A stretch of DNA of 64,000 nt from Stentor roeselii (lineage: Eukaryota > Ciliophora > Heterotrichea > Heterotrichida > Stentoridae), in NCBI GenBank assembly GCA_006503475.1, contig RSEH01000014.1, positions 124,001-188,000 on the forward strand, written 5' to 3'. Shown in pieces: positions 9,062 to 19,030 of the stretch (position 1 is the first letter of the stretch; the number at the start of each line of letters is the position of its first letter). The notes under the pieces were generated by a model. It made no database searches. It saw only the letters and a program-made list of their open reading frames with translations, and had not been told where the DNA came from. The translations under genes and the position numbers were made by a program.

Positions 9062-10579
9062 CTATAGTCGATAAAATTCCCTTCTAACTCTAATAGGCTG
9101 CAAGGTATTTTTTTCATCAGGCATCAAATTACGAAAAGGTCTTTTTTTAAGGAAAGTTTCCTTCTGATAATCAACACTTTGGTTGTTTCTTTCACTGTCC
9201 TTTCGAATCCTGGTGAATTTGAATAATTCTCGACTAGGTGGCCTGGGAGTCATCAAATAAGTCCCAGCAGACCTTTTGCAATCACTGGCTCGAGGCGAGG
9301 GATTTCGTTCAACAATAAGCGACAAGTTCCTTCCATGAGTTTTTTGAGTTTTCGGTGAAGCAGGGTTATTTGGACTTCTTGTATATTCAAAAAGCCTTCT
9401 AGACCCTGGAGTGAATATTTTATCATGACTAAGTCTATAAAGCGGTATAGTTTCTTGTGAAATATTCAAAGAATACCCTCGATTATGCGTCGTTAGTCGA
9501 GGAGTTTCTGATTCTGAGGTCTTGGAAGTAGTTGAATAGTTGGCGATAGATGTGCCTCCATCTCTAAGGTGCTTTTTAAGAAGAAGGTAATATCCTGTTG
9601 ATATACTGTTGTGCTTGTTTGCCTCGATGCATCGTTTTGCATAGTCGATGTCGACACTGTAGGACCTGAGATGACTGAGGATTGAATTGTCAACTTTGAT
9701 GTTTTCGTATCCGACAAGGATTCCTAGACTGATCTCTTGCTTTACTTGATTGAACCAAGCGTGTTGCTTGATGTCTTCTATCGAAAACCGGGTGTCTGGG
9801 TCTGTCCTTAGAATGCCCTTCAGTAAGTCCTTCGCACTTTCACTTATGTAGTTTGGAGTCGTGTAAGTTCCTTTAAGGATCTTCTTATACAACTTCCTTG
9901 TCTTTGGATCTTCAAATGGAAGGTAACCGCAAATCATTGCGAACAAAATTATACCAGAACTCCAGATGTCGACTTTAAATGCGGTGTATTCTTTACCTGC
10001 TATCATTTCAGGAGCTGCGTAGCAAGGACTCCCGCAAGCTGTCTTTAGCATTTCATTCTTGTTGTAAGTGTTGGAGAGTCCGAAGTCTACTATTTTGATG
10101 TCATGGTTATGGTCAAGCAATAAGTTCTCAGGTTTTAAATCTCGATGAACAACATTGAGTTTATGAATATACTCAATTCCTGCAATAAGTTGCTGGAAAA
10201 ATTTGCAGGCTTCCAATTCTTTGATCCTAGTCTGACTGACGATGTAATCAAAAAGTTCGCCAGAAGAAGCGTATTCCATAATGAGATACAACTTTCCAGG
10301 AGTTTCTATGATCTGAATGAAAGTTACTTCGTAGAGCTGAATGATGTTAGGATGTCGAATGAGCTTCAAGATATGTATTTCTCGTGACACTCTCTCGATG
10401 TCAGCAACGTCAACAATGCGATTTTTTTCAAGTATCTTGATAGCGACTTTTTCCCCAGTCATCTTGTGAATGCCCAGCTTGACCTTGCCGAAAGTCCCTT
10501 CGCCGATGGTCTTGCTTATGTTGTAGTCACCGATGTCCTGGGTCTTCTCGTCTTGCTTAACAGAATCCAGTTTCGACAT
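9062..10579 (-). CDS. SNF1/AMPK-related Ser/Thr kinase (CAMKL group), 500 aa after splicing
   Basis: Complete kinase domain (about 19-270): glycine loop GEGTFGKVKLG, VAIK lysine, catalytic HRDLKPENLLL, DFGLSN, and activation segment LKTACGSPCYAAPEM with the LKB1-type Thr. A UBA-like segment follows (HNSISTGYYLLLKKH), then a basic Ser-rich tail. An unspliced reading inserts VTFIQ between IIQLYE and IIETPGKLYLIMEY. Those five codons are exactly GTAACTTTCATTCAG (10313-10327), a 15-nt intron, and removing them restores normal kinase spacing. Exons are 10328-10579 and 9062-10312. AMPK-class kinases respond to energy status or polarity cues. No beta or gamma subunit gene is in the window. It is divergent to the PP2C gene at 10746. 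Confidence 0.93.
   Translation of the reverse strand: MSKLDSVKQDEKTQDIGDYNISKTIGEGTFGKVKLGIHKMTGEKVAIKILEKNRIVDVADIERVSREIHILKLIRHPNIIQLYEVTFIQIIETPGKLYLIMEYASSGELFDYIVSQTRIKELEACKFFQQLIAGIEYIHKLNVVHRDLKPENLLLDHNHDIKIVDFGLSNTYNKNEMLKTACGSPCYAAPEMIAGKEYTAFKVDIWSSGIILFAMICGYLPFEDPKTRKLYKKILKGTYTTPNYISESAKDLLKGILRTDPDTRFSIEDIKQHAWFNQVKQEISLGILVGYENIKVDNSILSHLRSYSVDIDYAKRCIEANKHNSISTGYYLLLKKHLRDGGTSIANYSTTSKTSESETPRLTTHNRGYSLNISQETIPLYRLSHDKIFTPGSRRLFEYTRSPNNPASPKTQKTHGRNLSLIVERNPSPRASDCKRSAGTYLMTPRPPSRELFKFTRIRKDSERNNQSVDYQKETFLKKRPFRNLMPDEKNTLQPIRVRREFYRL
10313..10327 (-). other. 15-nt intron in frame within the kinase ORF
   Basis: GTAACTTTCATTCAG on the minus strand, phase 0, no stop codon, A at position 10. 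If it is not annotated the protein gains five residues (VTFIQ) between beta strands 4 and 5 of the kinase N-lobe. Confidence 0.88.
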
Positions 10580-10745
10580 TCAAATTATTGATTGGGAGGT
10601 GATGGGAATGGATGAAGACTGAAAAAAACTTAATGCTCTTCATTATTTTATGGAAATTAATGGTATCAGGTTTCAAGAAGTTATTTTGGGAATTTTTTAT
10701 TAGAGATTTGAGGAAAGTCTTTGGATTAACTTTGGGTTGTTATAA

Positions 10746-12056
10746 ATGGAAAAAGAGTTTTTCACTCATCGTGCTGGGTCCATTGGAAACAAAAAGACGA
10801 GGAATTTGGAGATTAAGGACTTTTTTAAAGTTTATAAAATAGAACAGCCGAAAGATTTGTTTACGAAGTTGTCGAAGAACTTTTATACGAATCGAACTGG
10901 AAAAAATTCTTTGAAGCATTATTCGAATTCACCTTCTGGAAGTAGACTTGAAAAAATTAGTCTGGTTTCTAAGACTAGCAGTAAACTTGTGGATAGTTCT
11001 ATTACTAAGAAAAGTTTGAAGATAGTAACAGTTCCTACTAGCTTCACTCCGAATAAAATTCATTCTCCAGAATTTTTGAAAGATACTGGGATTAGTAGTA
11101 TCAGAATTAAAACTAGGAACAATTCTAGTAAAGGGATCTTGTCTTGTCCGTTGAAAAATGATTTAAATGAGGAGTTTTTCATTGCTAGTAGAACAAGGGT
11201 TGGAGGTTTTCCTGGAAAGCCAAAAAAATTCAACCAAGATTCCTTTTTAATAATATCAAACAACACAGTGAAAGCCTCATACTATATTCTTGCTGTTATG
11301 GATGGGCATGGCCAATACGGACACCTGATTTCGAACTTTATAAAATCCGAGGTTGTAAAATTGATGAGTCCAATATTATCAAATATCACCTCTTCAGTTA
11401 ATATTGATTCAAAACTTGTGAAATACATCCAACAGTCGATAAAACTTGGATTTCGATATCTTCAGGAAACTTTAATTTCAAACAAAGAAATCGATTCCAG
11501 CTTTTCGGGATCCACAGTCGTGATAACTATTATATTCAAGACTTTCTGTATCACAGTTAATCTTGGAGACTCTCGAGCAGTTCTTGGGAAATTTGATAAT
11601 GAATGGAGAGCTGTTAGTCTTTCTCATGATCATAAGCCGAGTAAGTTACATGAAAAAAGGAGAATCGAAAAAGCAGGAGGTCGGATTGCACCTTGCAAAG
11701 ATACATATGGAGATTTTGTAGGACCTGAACGTGTCTGGTGTAAAGATGAACCTGTCCCTGGACTCGCAGTTTCTCGGTCTTTGGGCGACCAGGTGGGTGG
11801 AACTGTAGGTGTTTCATCTGAACCTGAAGTGCAGGTAAGAAGTCTTGTAGATCATGATAAAATCTTCTTTGTGGCTTCTGATGGGATCTGGGAAGTCATG
11901 GAAAACGGAGAAGTTATCAATTTGCTTGCAAAATATTATGGAAAAAGAGGAGCATCAAAGGCAGCTGATAAATTAATGGAGGTTTGTTTAGGCAAATGGA
12001 GTAAAAAGGGTTTTGCCGTAGATGATATAACTTTTATTATTTTATTCATCCATTAG
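10746..12056 (+). CDS. PP2C-type (PPM) Ser/Thr protein phosphatase (436 aa)
   Basis: Metal-dependent phosphatase. An N-terminal extension of about 140 residues, basic and Ser-rich, precedes the PPM domain. Visible motifs: NQDS near 163, MDGHGQYG near 185 (metal-binding Asp-Gly), SFSGST, NLGDSRAVLG, LSHDHKPS, GLAVSRSLGD, VASDGIWEVM and the final metal Asp in VDDIT. The domain is complete and intron-free. The start MEKEFFTHRA is the first Met of the frame; an upstream frame at 10612-10842 overlaps it out of register and is not supported. It lies divergent to, 166 bp from, a kinase gene. The substrate is unknown. Confidence 0.92.
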   Translation: MEKEFFTHRAGSIGNKKTRNLEIKDFFKVYKIEQPKDLFTKLSKNFYTNRTGKNSLKHYSNSPSGSRLEKISLVSKTSSKLVDSSITKKSLKIVTVPTSFTPNKIHSPEFLKDTGISSIRIKTRNNSSKGILSCPLKNDLNEEFFIASRTRVGGFPGKPKKFNQDSFLIISNNTVKASYYILAVMDGHGQYGHLISNFIKSEVVKLMSPILSNITSSVNIDSKLVKYIQQSIKLGFRYLQETLISNKEIDSSFSGSTVVITIIFKTFCITVNLGDSRAVLGKFDNEWRAVSLSHDHKPSKLHEKRRIEKAGGRIAPCKDTYGDFVGPERVWCKDEPVPGLAVSRSLGDQVGGTVGVSSEPEVQVRSLVDHDKIFFVASDGIWEVMENGEVINLLAKYYGKRGASKAADKLMEVCLGKWSKKGFAVDDITFIILFIH

Positions 12057-12735
12057 GATTATTTTATTTGTATCTGGCTGAATTAAGATTGAAATGTCTT
12101 AGACCTTATTTTATTTCTTATAATGAGGGAAAAAAAGTCAATTGTTTAATGATGAGCTGCATAATAAACATTTTTATAATTTATTAACTCTTAGATATTC
12201 TAGGGTTTATAGTTAAATATTCTTTTATTTACAATAAATATATTGTTTTTAATGAATCATCTCCTGAAATATTAAATTTTGGAATTTTTAGAAATATTCC
12301 TTTATTAATAAATATAATCACGCTTTCATATGAATAAAGACTAGAATTTTACGATCAAGTATTATAAATTCTTCAATTTGTTTAAGGTTTTTAATTAATT
12401 AGACTATTGATATCTTTTATTACATATTTATTCTGATAAATATGACAAATATGATTTTTCAATTTATTTATGAATTCTCAAGAATAAAAAAGAACTTCAG
12501 CAGCTCTTTAACAGGATGCAGATATATTTGTAAATATTCAAAATAATAATAAATTCAGTGCAGATTGATAAAGAAGTAAACTACTCAATCAAGAAATTCT
12601 TATAAAAGATAAGACCAAGAATTAGATTCTTATTTATTTCATATAGAAATGGTTCTCTGATCAGAACTAATTCAAAAGATTTTAGCACAATTTTTATCAT
12701 TAAGAAAGCGATGTATATTTCACCTATGAATTAAT
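12057..12735. other. intergenic, 679 bp
   Basis: Very AT-rich spacer between the convergent PP2C and kinesin genes. No ORF, RNA gene or notable repeat seen. Confidence 0.6.
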
Positions 12736-15489
12736 CTATTCAAATGAAGGAGGGCTGATATCTCCATCGATATTAGAAACATGGGTCGAAGCCATGCTTT
12801 TAAACCTACAATGAAGTGGAGATTCAAATATCTGCAGCTTCGTCGGTCTAACCTGAATTCTAGTCTGTCCAAGTAAATCTTGTATCTGTTCTTTATGAGC
12901 AGAATTCAAAACCCTAGCCCCTTTAACACTTTCCTCAAGTTCCATATACCGATTCATCCAATTTGCAAGAATTTGATTGAGTTTATTAATTTCAACCTGT
13001 TTCCTTACAAGTTCCGTTTCACAAACCGCTTTAAAATCATCAAGAAACCCTTTCCACCTATTTTTTTCATTCAAATAAATGACATGATTTTCCCTTGTAA
13101 ATTCATCTAAAAGTTTCTTATAACTGTTCCTTTCAATAGTGATGACTTCATTCGACCTTTTAAGAGAATCGTTAAACATCAACTGGTTCTGAAAGTTTGA
13201 CTCAAGAAACAGGTACTTGTTGTAAGTCTCGTTTAAATTAGCACCTGACATTTGGAAAGAGTTTCGAAAGCTCTGCAAGTTGATGTTACTCGCAACCGTC
13301 TCTCTTCTTGACTTTTGACGCTTTATTATTCCGGCTTGAGGCCCTTGGGCCCCGTGCAGGGCTTGAAAGGCTTGAAAAGATTGAAGTCCTTGAAGGTCTT
13401 GAAGAGGATTGTCTCGAATAGGAGCGATTGTGCACATTGGCTTCACACATCTCACCATTTTTCGCTTAAAAGGCGATTCTTGATGATTTTCAATAGGCTT
13501 TGTTTCTAGTTTTTCGAGGATTTCTACTAGTTTTGAGTAGGATAGGTTTAAAGAAGTGACCAATGATTCTAAGGTAATGATTCTTTGCTTTTGACTTCGA
13601 ATGACTTTTGAACGCAGGTTCATTTTTTCACGTAAAAGTTTGTATTTCCAAAGTAACTCGAAGTAGGACCTGCCCAGTTCGCAGTTGACCATATTGCTTT
13701 GAATTACCTGTTTTTTTAATTCGAATAGCAGCAGGTCTTTATTGACTTGAGAAGGATTTTCAATTTTTTGACAGAGATGAACAGCATACCTATCATTTTT
13801 CAGCAAAATCGACTCTTGCACAGGTATATCAATATTATACTCAGAAGTATTCACTACTTCTAATGACTCTTCTTCTGTATAAACAGGAAGGTCAGCATTT
13901 TGATCAACTCTCATTTTCGCCATATCAATGAACTCCCATTCCCTAACCTTTTCTCCCTGTTCCAATTTTTTCAAATCTTCTGCAAACTTAAGATTCATTC
14001 TTTCTAAATGAAACTTAAGTATTTCCACCTGCCTTGCCAAACTTTTATTCTGTTCCACCTGAAAATTTTCACTTTGTTCAAATTTCATCTGAGAATTAAC
14101 AAGACCCGCATATTTCTGTGTAAGTTCAAAAATTTCTTTTTCAGTTTTTATTCTTTTTTTCCTTTCTCTATCAACTTCAAGTTCAAGTTCTCTGATTTTA
14201 TTAACATGAAATTCCTGATCTTGCCTTAAACTATTAACTTTTTCATACAAATCATCAAGTTTCAATTTTTCTTCAATTTTATTGTCTTCAAGTTTCAATT
14301 CTGAAAATTTCGACTCAAGACTAAGTTCACTTGGACTTTTTTCATCATTTCTCATGAACATGATAGGCGAGGTTGGCTTTTCAGCTTTATAAGTTTCAAG
14401 TTCTTTGGTGATCACTGCGAGTTTCTTTTGAAGTTCTTGGATTATTTTTATGTAAGCTTCTGCTGATTGCTTGATGTTCACGATTGCCTTGTTTTTTATT
14501 GATTTGGCTCTTTGCGCGAATTTTAAGGTGTTGATGCTGTCTTCTACGTTTCGAGGATGAGGAGAACAGTTTACGATTAGAGTGGTTTTGAAGTTGCCTC
14601 CGAGAGACTCTTGAAGGAGACGAGTTAATTTTGAGTCTCGGTAAGGGATGTGCTCGGCTTTGTCTGTTAAAGCTTTGATCACGTTGCCTAAGGCGCTTAA
14701 GGAAAGATTGATTTTTTTGGCTTCTTCGAGTTTGTTTCCGCTTACACCTGTTTGGTTTATTTTTTCACTACCTGCTAGGTCTACTAGGTTTAAACGGCCT
14801 CGCTTTTCGCTACCGTTTGGAAACTTTTGAAGAATCTCTACCATGAAGAGTTGGTGGCTTCTTGAACTCACGCTGTTCATTTTGGTACAGGCTACTGTTC
14901 TGTTACTTTCACCCATTGCCAGCACATCCAAAGTCTCTTCTTCACAAACAACATAAACCTCAGTCAACCCCTCAACATAAATTCCCTTCCTCTTATCCTG
15001 TTTAATCTTCAACTCACCTCGATTCCCAAGCAAATCCTTCAAAGTTTCCTTATAAATCTCGAGCATAGAGCACTTAACAGTGAATTCATTTTCACTAGAG
15101 TCATTCGCCAAAGTTTGAAAAATAAGTCTAAGAGATCTGGGAATGACTCCCGAAGCCTGAAGATCATGAACATCAGCTCCCATCATAGTAAAAGTTTTAC
15201 CAGAGCCAGTCTGTCCATAAGCAAAGACAGTTCCATTGTATCCAGTCAGCACATCCTCTATGATAGGAACGCCGACGAATTCAAAAATTTCAGCTTGAGA
15301 ACATGAAGAAGGAAAAACTCGATCAAAGTTAAAATATTCCAAATCGTTAAGAGAATTAGGCAAGGCAACTGTGGATTCATTCACAAATTTCAACTCGCAT
15401 TCTTTATTTTCAGGAAGTTGCAACTCGATATCGATAAGTGGACGAAAGCGAGCGATGACTTTCAAGTTGTTTTCTGAGTGTTTTTCCAT
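12736..15489 (-). CDS. kinesin motor protein, kinesin-1 (KHC)-like (917 aa)
   Basis: N-terminal motor (about 8-345): P-loop GQTGSGKT at 92-99, switch I NSVSSRSH, switch II DLAGSEK, and the microtubule-binding segment HIPYRDSKLTRLLQ. The motor sits at the very N-terminus and is followed by a neck-like segment (YIKIIQELQKKL) and long coiled coils, the kinesin-1 arrangement for plus-end transport. A Gln-rich low-complexity tract (DLQGLQSFQAFQALHG) interrupts the stalk near residue 700. No tail IAK motif is obvious, so cargo and autoinhibition may differ from animal KHC. Its start codon region is duplicated 45 bp upstream, producing a tiny upstream ORF. Other N-kinesin families remain possible. 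Confidence 0.88.
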   Translation of the reverse strand: MEKHSENNLKVIARFRPLIDIELQLPENKECELKFVNESTVALPNSLNDLEYFNFDRVFPSSCSQAEIFEFVGVPIIEDVLTGYNGTVFAYGQTGSGKTFTMMGADVHDLQASGVIPRSLRLIFQTLANDSSENEFTVKCSMLEIYKETLKDLLGNRGELKIKQDKRKGIYVEGLTEVYVVCEEETLDVLAMGESNRTVACTKMNSVSSRSHQLFMVEILQKFPNGSEKRGRLNLVDLAGSEKINQTGVSGNKLEEAKKINLSLSALGNVIKALTDKAEHIPYRDSKLTRLLQESLGGNFKTTLIVNCSPHPRNVEDSINTLKFAQRAKSIKNKAIVNIKQSAEAYIKIIQELQKKLAVITKELETYKAEKPTSPIMFMRNDEKSPSELSLESKFSELKLEDNKIEEKLKLDDLYEKVNSLRQDQEFHVNKIRELELEVDRERKKRIKTEKEIFELTQKYAGLVNSQMKFEQSENFQVEQNKSLARQVEILKFHLERMNLKFAEDLKKLEQGEKVREWEFIDMAKMRVDQNADLPVYTEEESLEVVNTSEYNIDIPVQESILLKNDRYAVHLCQKIENPSQVNKDLLLFELKKQVIQSNMVNCELGRSYFELLWKYKLLREKMNLRSKVIRSQKQRIITLESLVTSLNLSYSKLVEILEKLETKPIENHQESPFKRKMVRCVKPMCTIAPIRDNPLQDLQGLQSFQAFQALHGAQGPQAGIIKRQKSRRETVASNINLQSFRNSFQMSGANLNETYNKYLFLESNFQNQLMFNDSLKRSNEVITIERNSYKKLLDEFTRENHVIYLNEKNRWKGFLDDFKAVCETELVRKQVEINKLNQILANWMNRYMELEESVKGARVLNSAHKEQIQDLLGQTRIQVRPTKLQIFESPLHCRFKSMASTHVSNIDGDISPPSFE

Positions 15490-15546
15490 GAATTATTATT
15501 ATATTGAGCAGTTGTTTTTTCAATGTTTTTCCATAAATTATTATTA
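15479..15546. repeat. 23-bp direct repeat at the kinesin 5' end, creating a 4-codon uORF
   Basis: Copies at 15479-15501 and 15524-15546 match at 22 of 23 positions, offset 45 bp. Copy 1 contains the kinesin ATG (15487-15489). Copy 2 contains an upstream ATG (15532-15534) that reads Met-Glu-Lys-His-stop, while the kinesin itself begins Met-Glu-Lys-His-Ser. Copy 2 ends on the stop codon of the next gene. Confidence 0.85.
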
Positions 15547-17496
15547 ACTCGAGCCTTCATCTTCAGGAGGTTTGACTCTACTTTCTTCTCTCATTTTGAT
15601 ATCTTTCATAATCTTATTCAAGTAGTACCCACCGAAGCAACAGCCGATGACAAGAAAAGAAAAGATTATCATGAAAGCAGTGCTAAGTTCAACTCCTTTA
15701 TAAATATCCTCTTCTTTTATCTCACAGAAGTCGCCAGTGTACCCGTCTTCACAATAACACTCATTAGAGTAGCAAGTTCCATGATGACTGCAAAATTTTT
15801 CACATCCTTTGACTTCATCTTCTCTATCATCAACACTATCCTCAAAGTTTTCAATCCATTCTTCTTTCACATGTTCTTCAGGTATCCTTCTCAAGTTCTT
15901 CGCGTAAAACAAAGTCGGGTCAGCAGCGTCGACGAAGCCGAACATTTCAGGGACCAAGTAATGCAAAGAAGTTTCTTTTTTAAATGACTTTGCTGCATCG
16001 TCTTGGGTCTTTGCGGCTTCTTCGTAGGTCTGAGGGTCTGCCTTTATTGTTGAATTTTCGTAAAGTTGACTGTCGCTGTCGTCTGAGGCACTTGCTGAGA
16101 CTTTTGTTGAGGAAGTGTCGCTTGTTGAGGAGGAAGAGTAGTAGACTACTGGCTCTTTCACGTCACAGTAAGTACCGACCCAACCTTGGGAACAGATGCA
16201 GTTTAGGTTTGAACATTTACCGTGAATGCACAGGTCTTCGCAGAGTTTCCAGTCTTCTCTTAAGGAACAGTCTTCACCTGTGTAGCCTGATTTGCACTCG
16301 CATTCGGATGAGTCTTGGCACGTACCGTGGCTTGATGAGGTGCAGTTGTTGGGACAACCGACTAGACCTTGGCAGTATGTTCCGTAGTACCCTGGATAAC
16401 ACACACATTCATAATCATCACACAATCCATGGTCATTACAATCCAACCTACAAGCCGCTTTACTGCTACAATCAGCTCCAGTAAACCCTTTCTTACAACT
16501 ACATCCAAACTCTCCACACGTTCCACTTCCAGAGCACTGATTAGGACAATTCTGATCAGAATCAAAATCCCAAAAATCTCCATATTCCTTCTCCATCAAA
16601 AACCTTCCTCCAAACAAAAAAATCTTTCCCCCAACAAAATCAAACCCAAAAGCCTCTCTCGGTTTAATACTTTCAGACTGATCTAAAAGAGTCCAAATTT
16701 CCTTCTTCGTATCAAAAACAAAAGTATCCCTAAAGCATTTCCTCAAGACATTATTGCATCCACCAAACAAGTAAATATTTTCCCCATGTGCAAGAGTTTT
16801 ATGTCCATGTCGACTAGAAGGTCTTGATCCTTGCCACTGAAACCAATGCCTTTGTTTCAAATCAAAGTACCACATTTCATCCAGAACACTGTCAGTGGTT
16901 TCGCCTCCGAACATCCAGACCTTTTCGGCGACTTTGCTGAGACTATGCAATTTTCTCGGGGAAGGCTGGACTCCAACAACTGCCGGGTACCCCCAGTGCT
17001 TGTTGATCGTGTCAATTATCAGCGTCTCCCCGCTGGTCCCTTCTGAGGTGTACCCTCCGAAGATTAATATAAGGCCGTGCTCGTGAAGCACTCCGCTGTG
17101 ATAGGCTCGGGGTTGAGAGGTTCCCGAAAGAATCACTTCGGACCATTCAGATGTGTGCAGGTTGAATTTGAATATGTCGGAGTAAAGAGTCGTTTGGGAA
17201 GAACCTCCGTGAATGTAAATGAAATGACCGATCAAAATTGATAAGTGACCTTCTCGTGATGATGGAGGAGAGTTCTTTGTTGGAACTGAAGACCAGAGAT
17301 TTGTTGATAGAGAATATTTTTGGACGTCATTGTAACAGGTGGACTCGAAATCGCAACCGCCGAAGAGGTAGAGGGAATCGTTGTAAGTGGTTATGGAATG
17401 ACCTGATCTTGGACTTGGAAGAGTTGATAAAACTGATACTGGCTCCCAAACTTCACTTTTGATTTGAGGAAATAGAAATAGGAAAAAGGGGAGCAT
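15544..17496 (-). CDS. kelch-repeat + EGF-like single-pass surface protein (650 aa)
   Basis: Type I membrane protein. Signal peptide at residues 1-14 (MLPFFLFLFPQIKS). A kelch propeller spans about 15-310 (repeated LFGGC, YIHGGSS, LIFGGYT, WMFGGETT, IFLFGGRF). Four tenascin/attractin-like EGF modules follow to about 450 (for example CSGSGTCGEFGCSCKKGF), then a Ser/Thr-rich linker, one more EGF module (HHGTCYSNECYCEDGYTG) and a transmembrane helix near 608-625 with a short charged tail. The architecture recalls attractin/MEGF8 but lacks CUB and C-lectin parts. It likely works at the cell surface or in the secretory pathway; the ligand is unknown. Confidence 0.9.
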   Translation of the reverse strand: MLPFFLFLFPQIKSEVWEPVSVLSTLPSPRSGHSITTYNDSLYLFGGCDFESTCYNDVQKYSLSTNLWSSVPTKNSPPSSREGHLSILIGHFIYIHGGSSQTTLYSDIFKFNLHTSEWSEVILSGTSQPRAYHSGVLHEHGLILIFGGYTSEGTSGETLIIDTINKHWGYPAVVGVQPSPRKLHSLSKVAEKVWMFGGETTDSVLDEMWYFDLKQRHWFQWQGSRPSSRHGHKTLAHGENIYLFGGCNNVLRKCFRDTFVFDTKKEIWTLLDQSESIKPREAFGFDFVGGKIFLFGGRFLMEKEYGDFWDFDSDQNCPNQCSGSGTCGEFGCSCKKGFTGADCSSKAACRLDCNDHGLCDDYECVCYPGYYGTYCQGLVGCPNNCTSSSHGTCQDSSECECKSGYTGEDCSLREDWKLCEDLCIHGKCSNLNCICSQGWVGTYCDVKEPVVYYSSSSTSDTSSTKVSASASDDSDSQLYENSTIKADPQTYEEAAKTQDDAAKSFKKETSLHYLVPEMFGFVDAADPTLFYAKNLRRIPEEHVKEEWIENFEDSVDDREDEVKGCEKFCSHHGTCYSNECYCEDGYTGDFCEIKEEDIYKGVELSTAFMIIFSFLVIGCCFGGYYLNKIMKDIKMREESRVKPPEDEGSS

Positions 17497-18030
17497 GATT
17501 ATTTTAGATTGGGAGAAGTTTAGGGTTTTGTATTGGGTTGGATTTGATTTTGGGGTTTTGAGTTGAGTTTGGGTGGATTTGATGTTTTTGTTTTGGGACG
17601 TTTCAGGGGTTTTGATCTAAATAGAACAGTTATTTCTTGCATGATTGAAGGATTTTGTAGTTTATTTTTGATTTTTTAGGTAATAATCGAATAGAGCATT
17701 TTAAATTTTCTGTAAAGTCTTATATTCCGATGGTTAATTATATGAAAATATGTAGTCTATTATTCAAATATCTAGAATCAAATTTAGGAAATATTTTAAT
17801 AATCACTGATGAATAAATACAAATATGCCAATAAGTATTAAACATCCTCTAAATTCAAAATTTTCCCAAAAAAGATTCCCAAACCATCCAATCAATTCAT
17901 AACTAAATAAAAATTCACAATAAATCACTAAAACCTCAATTCTAAATCCAAAACATGTTCCTAATTTCAATAACCAGACATTAAACTCTCCAAAAATCTT
18001 AATAACTATCTCGAATCAAATCAATAATTA
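17497..18030. other. intergenic, 534 bp, with a strand-composition switch
   Basis: Divergent spacer. About 17510-17640 is strongly G+T-rich on the plus strand, and about 17830-18030 is strongly A+C-rich. No ORF or RNA gene seen. Confidence 0.65.
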
Positions 18031-18572
18031 ATGGCTCTAATATTACTCGCTTTCTTATCTTTAGCTTCAGCCTGGACATGGACTGAAGGTCGATTCGGTC
18101 GTTGTAAGCATCAAGAAAAGTTAAGTTCCTTTGACTTTGAGTTTTTCAATCAAACTTTTACCAAATTCTCAGAACAAAGCAGCCACCCTTTGCCATAGGA
18201 GACTGTTACAGGCCGAATATAATGCGAGTAAGTGACACTTCTTATGAAATTGATGTTTCTGTCAAGATAGGAGGTTCATTTTACAACACTTTACTTTACT
18301 TGCAGTTCGCGAGTCAGTCAGGACGCTTTGGGGACTTTGAGATAAAAATTGGCTCAGATGTTAATCATGGGAATATGATTTCGACTGATTTACAAACTTA
18401 CTTTGTCGTATATGGATGTAATTCAGAAAAGGAAAACAGGAGAGATTACTTTGAGATTTTTGCCACTAGCCCTGATTTTGATTATAATCCTTACCTTCAG
18501 CTTGCTTATGGACTGGATTTTAACGATGAGGATTTTTATTTTCCCATTCAAGATGATGGAACTTGCAGTTAA
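18031..18572 (+). CDS. putative small secreted protein, gene structure unresolved
   Basis: A start at 18031 opens MALILLAFLSLASAWTWTEG, a convincing signal peptide, but that frame stops at 18198. A second frame, open from 18141 and reading to 18572, encodes a compact beta-rich domain (QPPFAIGDCYRPNIMRVSDT then SYEIDVSVKIGGSFYN) ending FYFPIQDDGTCS. Joining them needs removal of a segment whose length leaves remainder 2 on division by 3. No 15- or 16-nt GT...AG segment does this. A 17-nt GTTC...GAG (18125-18141), a 38-nt GTAA...GAG (18104-18141) or a 32-nt segment (18141-18172) would. No family is recognised. It may be an unusual intron or a sequence error. Confidence 0.5.
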
Positions 18573-19030
18573 GTAGGTAGATTAAGGTTTAGATGATCAG
18601 GGATTAGGAGAGGTATTTATTTCTTGCTTTTAACTGAATAATTCATAATTCTAATTTATTTATAAAGAAAATTTTATTATTGAATATTTGGATAGTTTGA
18701 TTTTTGATATTGATTAGTATATTTTGTAATTAGAACTAAGCGAGGATCAAAAGATTTAGGTAATTCTTGAAGATTTTAAATAATTTATTGAATAATTTTG
18801 ATATGCCTGTTTGAGAAAATGGATAAATTTGAAATAATGAAAGTAAACAAGTGTATTTAATTAGATAAACTTCTAGAGATTCAAAAAATAGTTAAATATT
18901 AAGCTTCTAATCCCCTGAAACTAGATCTCTAACAATAACAATCAGATAATTTCCATTATTTTATCAATCAACTAAAGTTTCTCACTTCATCATAACTCAA
19001 TCCAAATTTAGGCAATATTACCATTGCAGT
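18573..19030. other. intergenic, 458 bp
   Basis: AT-rich spacer between convergent genes, G+T-leaning on its left half. No feature seen. Confidence 0.6.

Noticed and set aside
10612-10842. 76-codon plus-strand frame upstream of PP2C
   Set aside because: Overlaps the PP2C start out of frame, lies in G+T-rich spacer DNA and has no domain.
16362-16686. Frames on both strands within the EGF modules
   Set aside because: They overlap the well-supported kelch/EGF gene and carry no independent motif.
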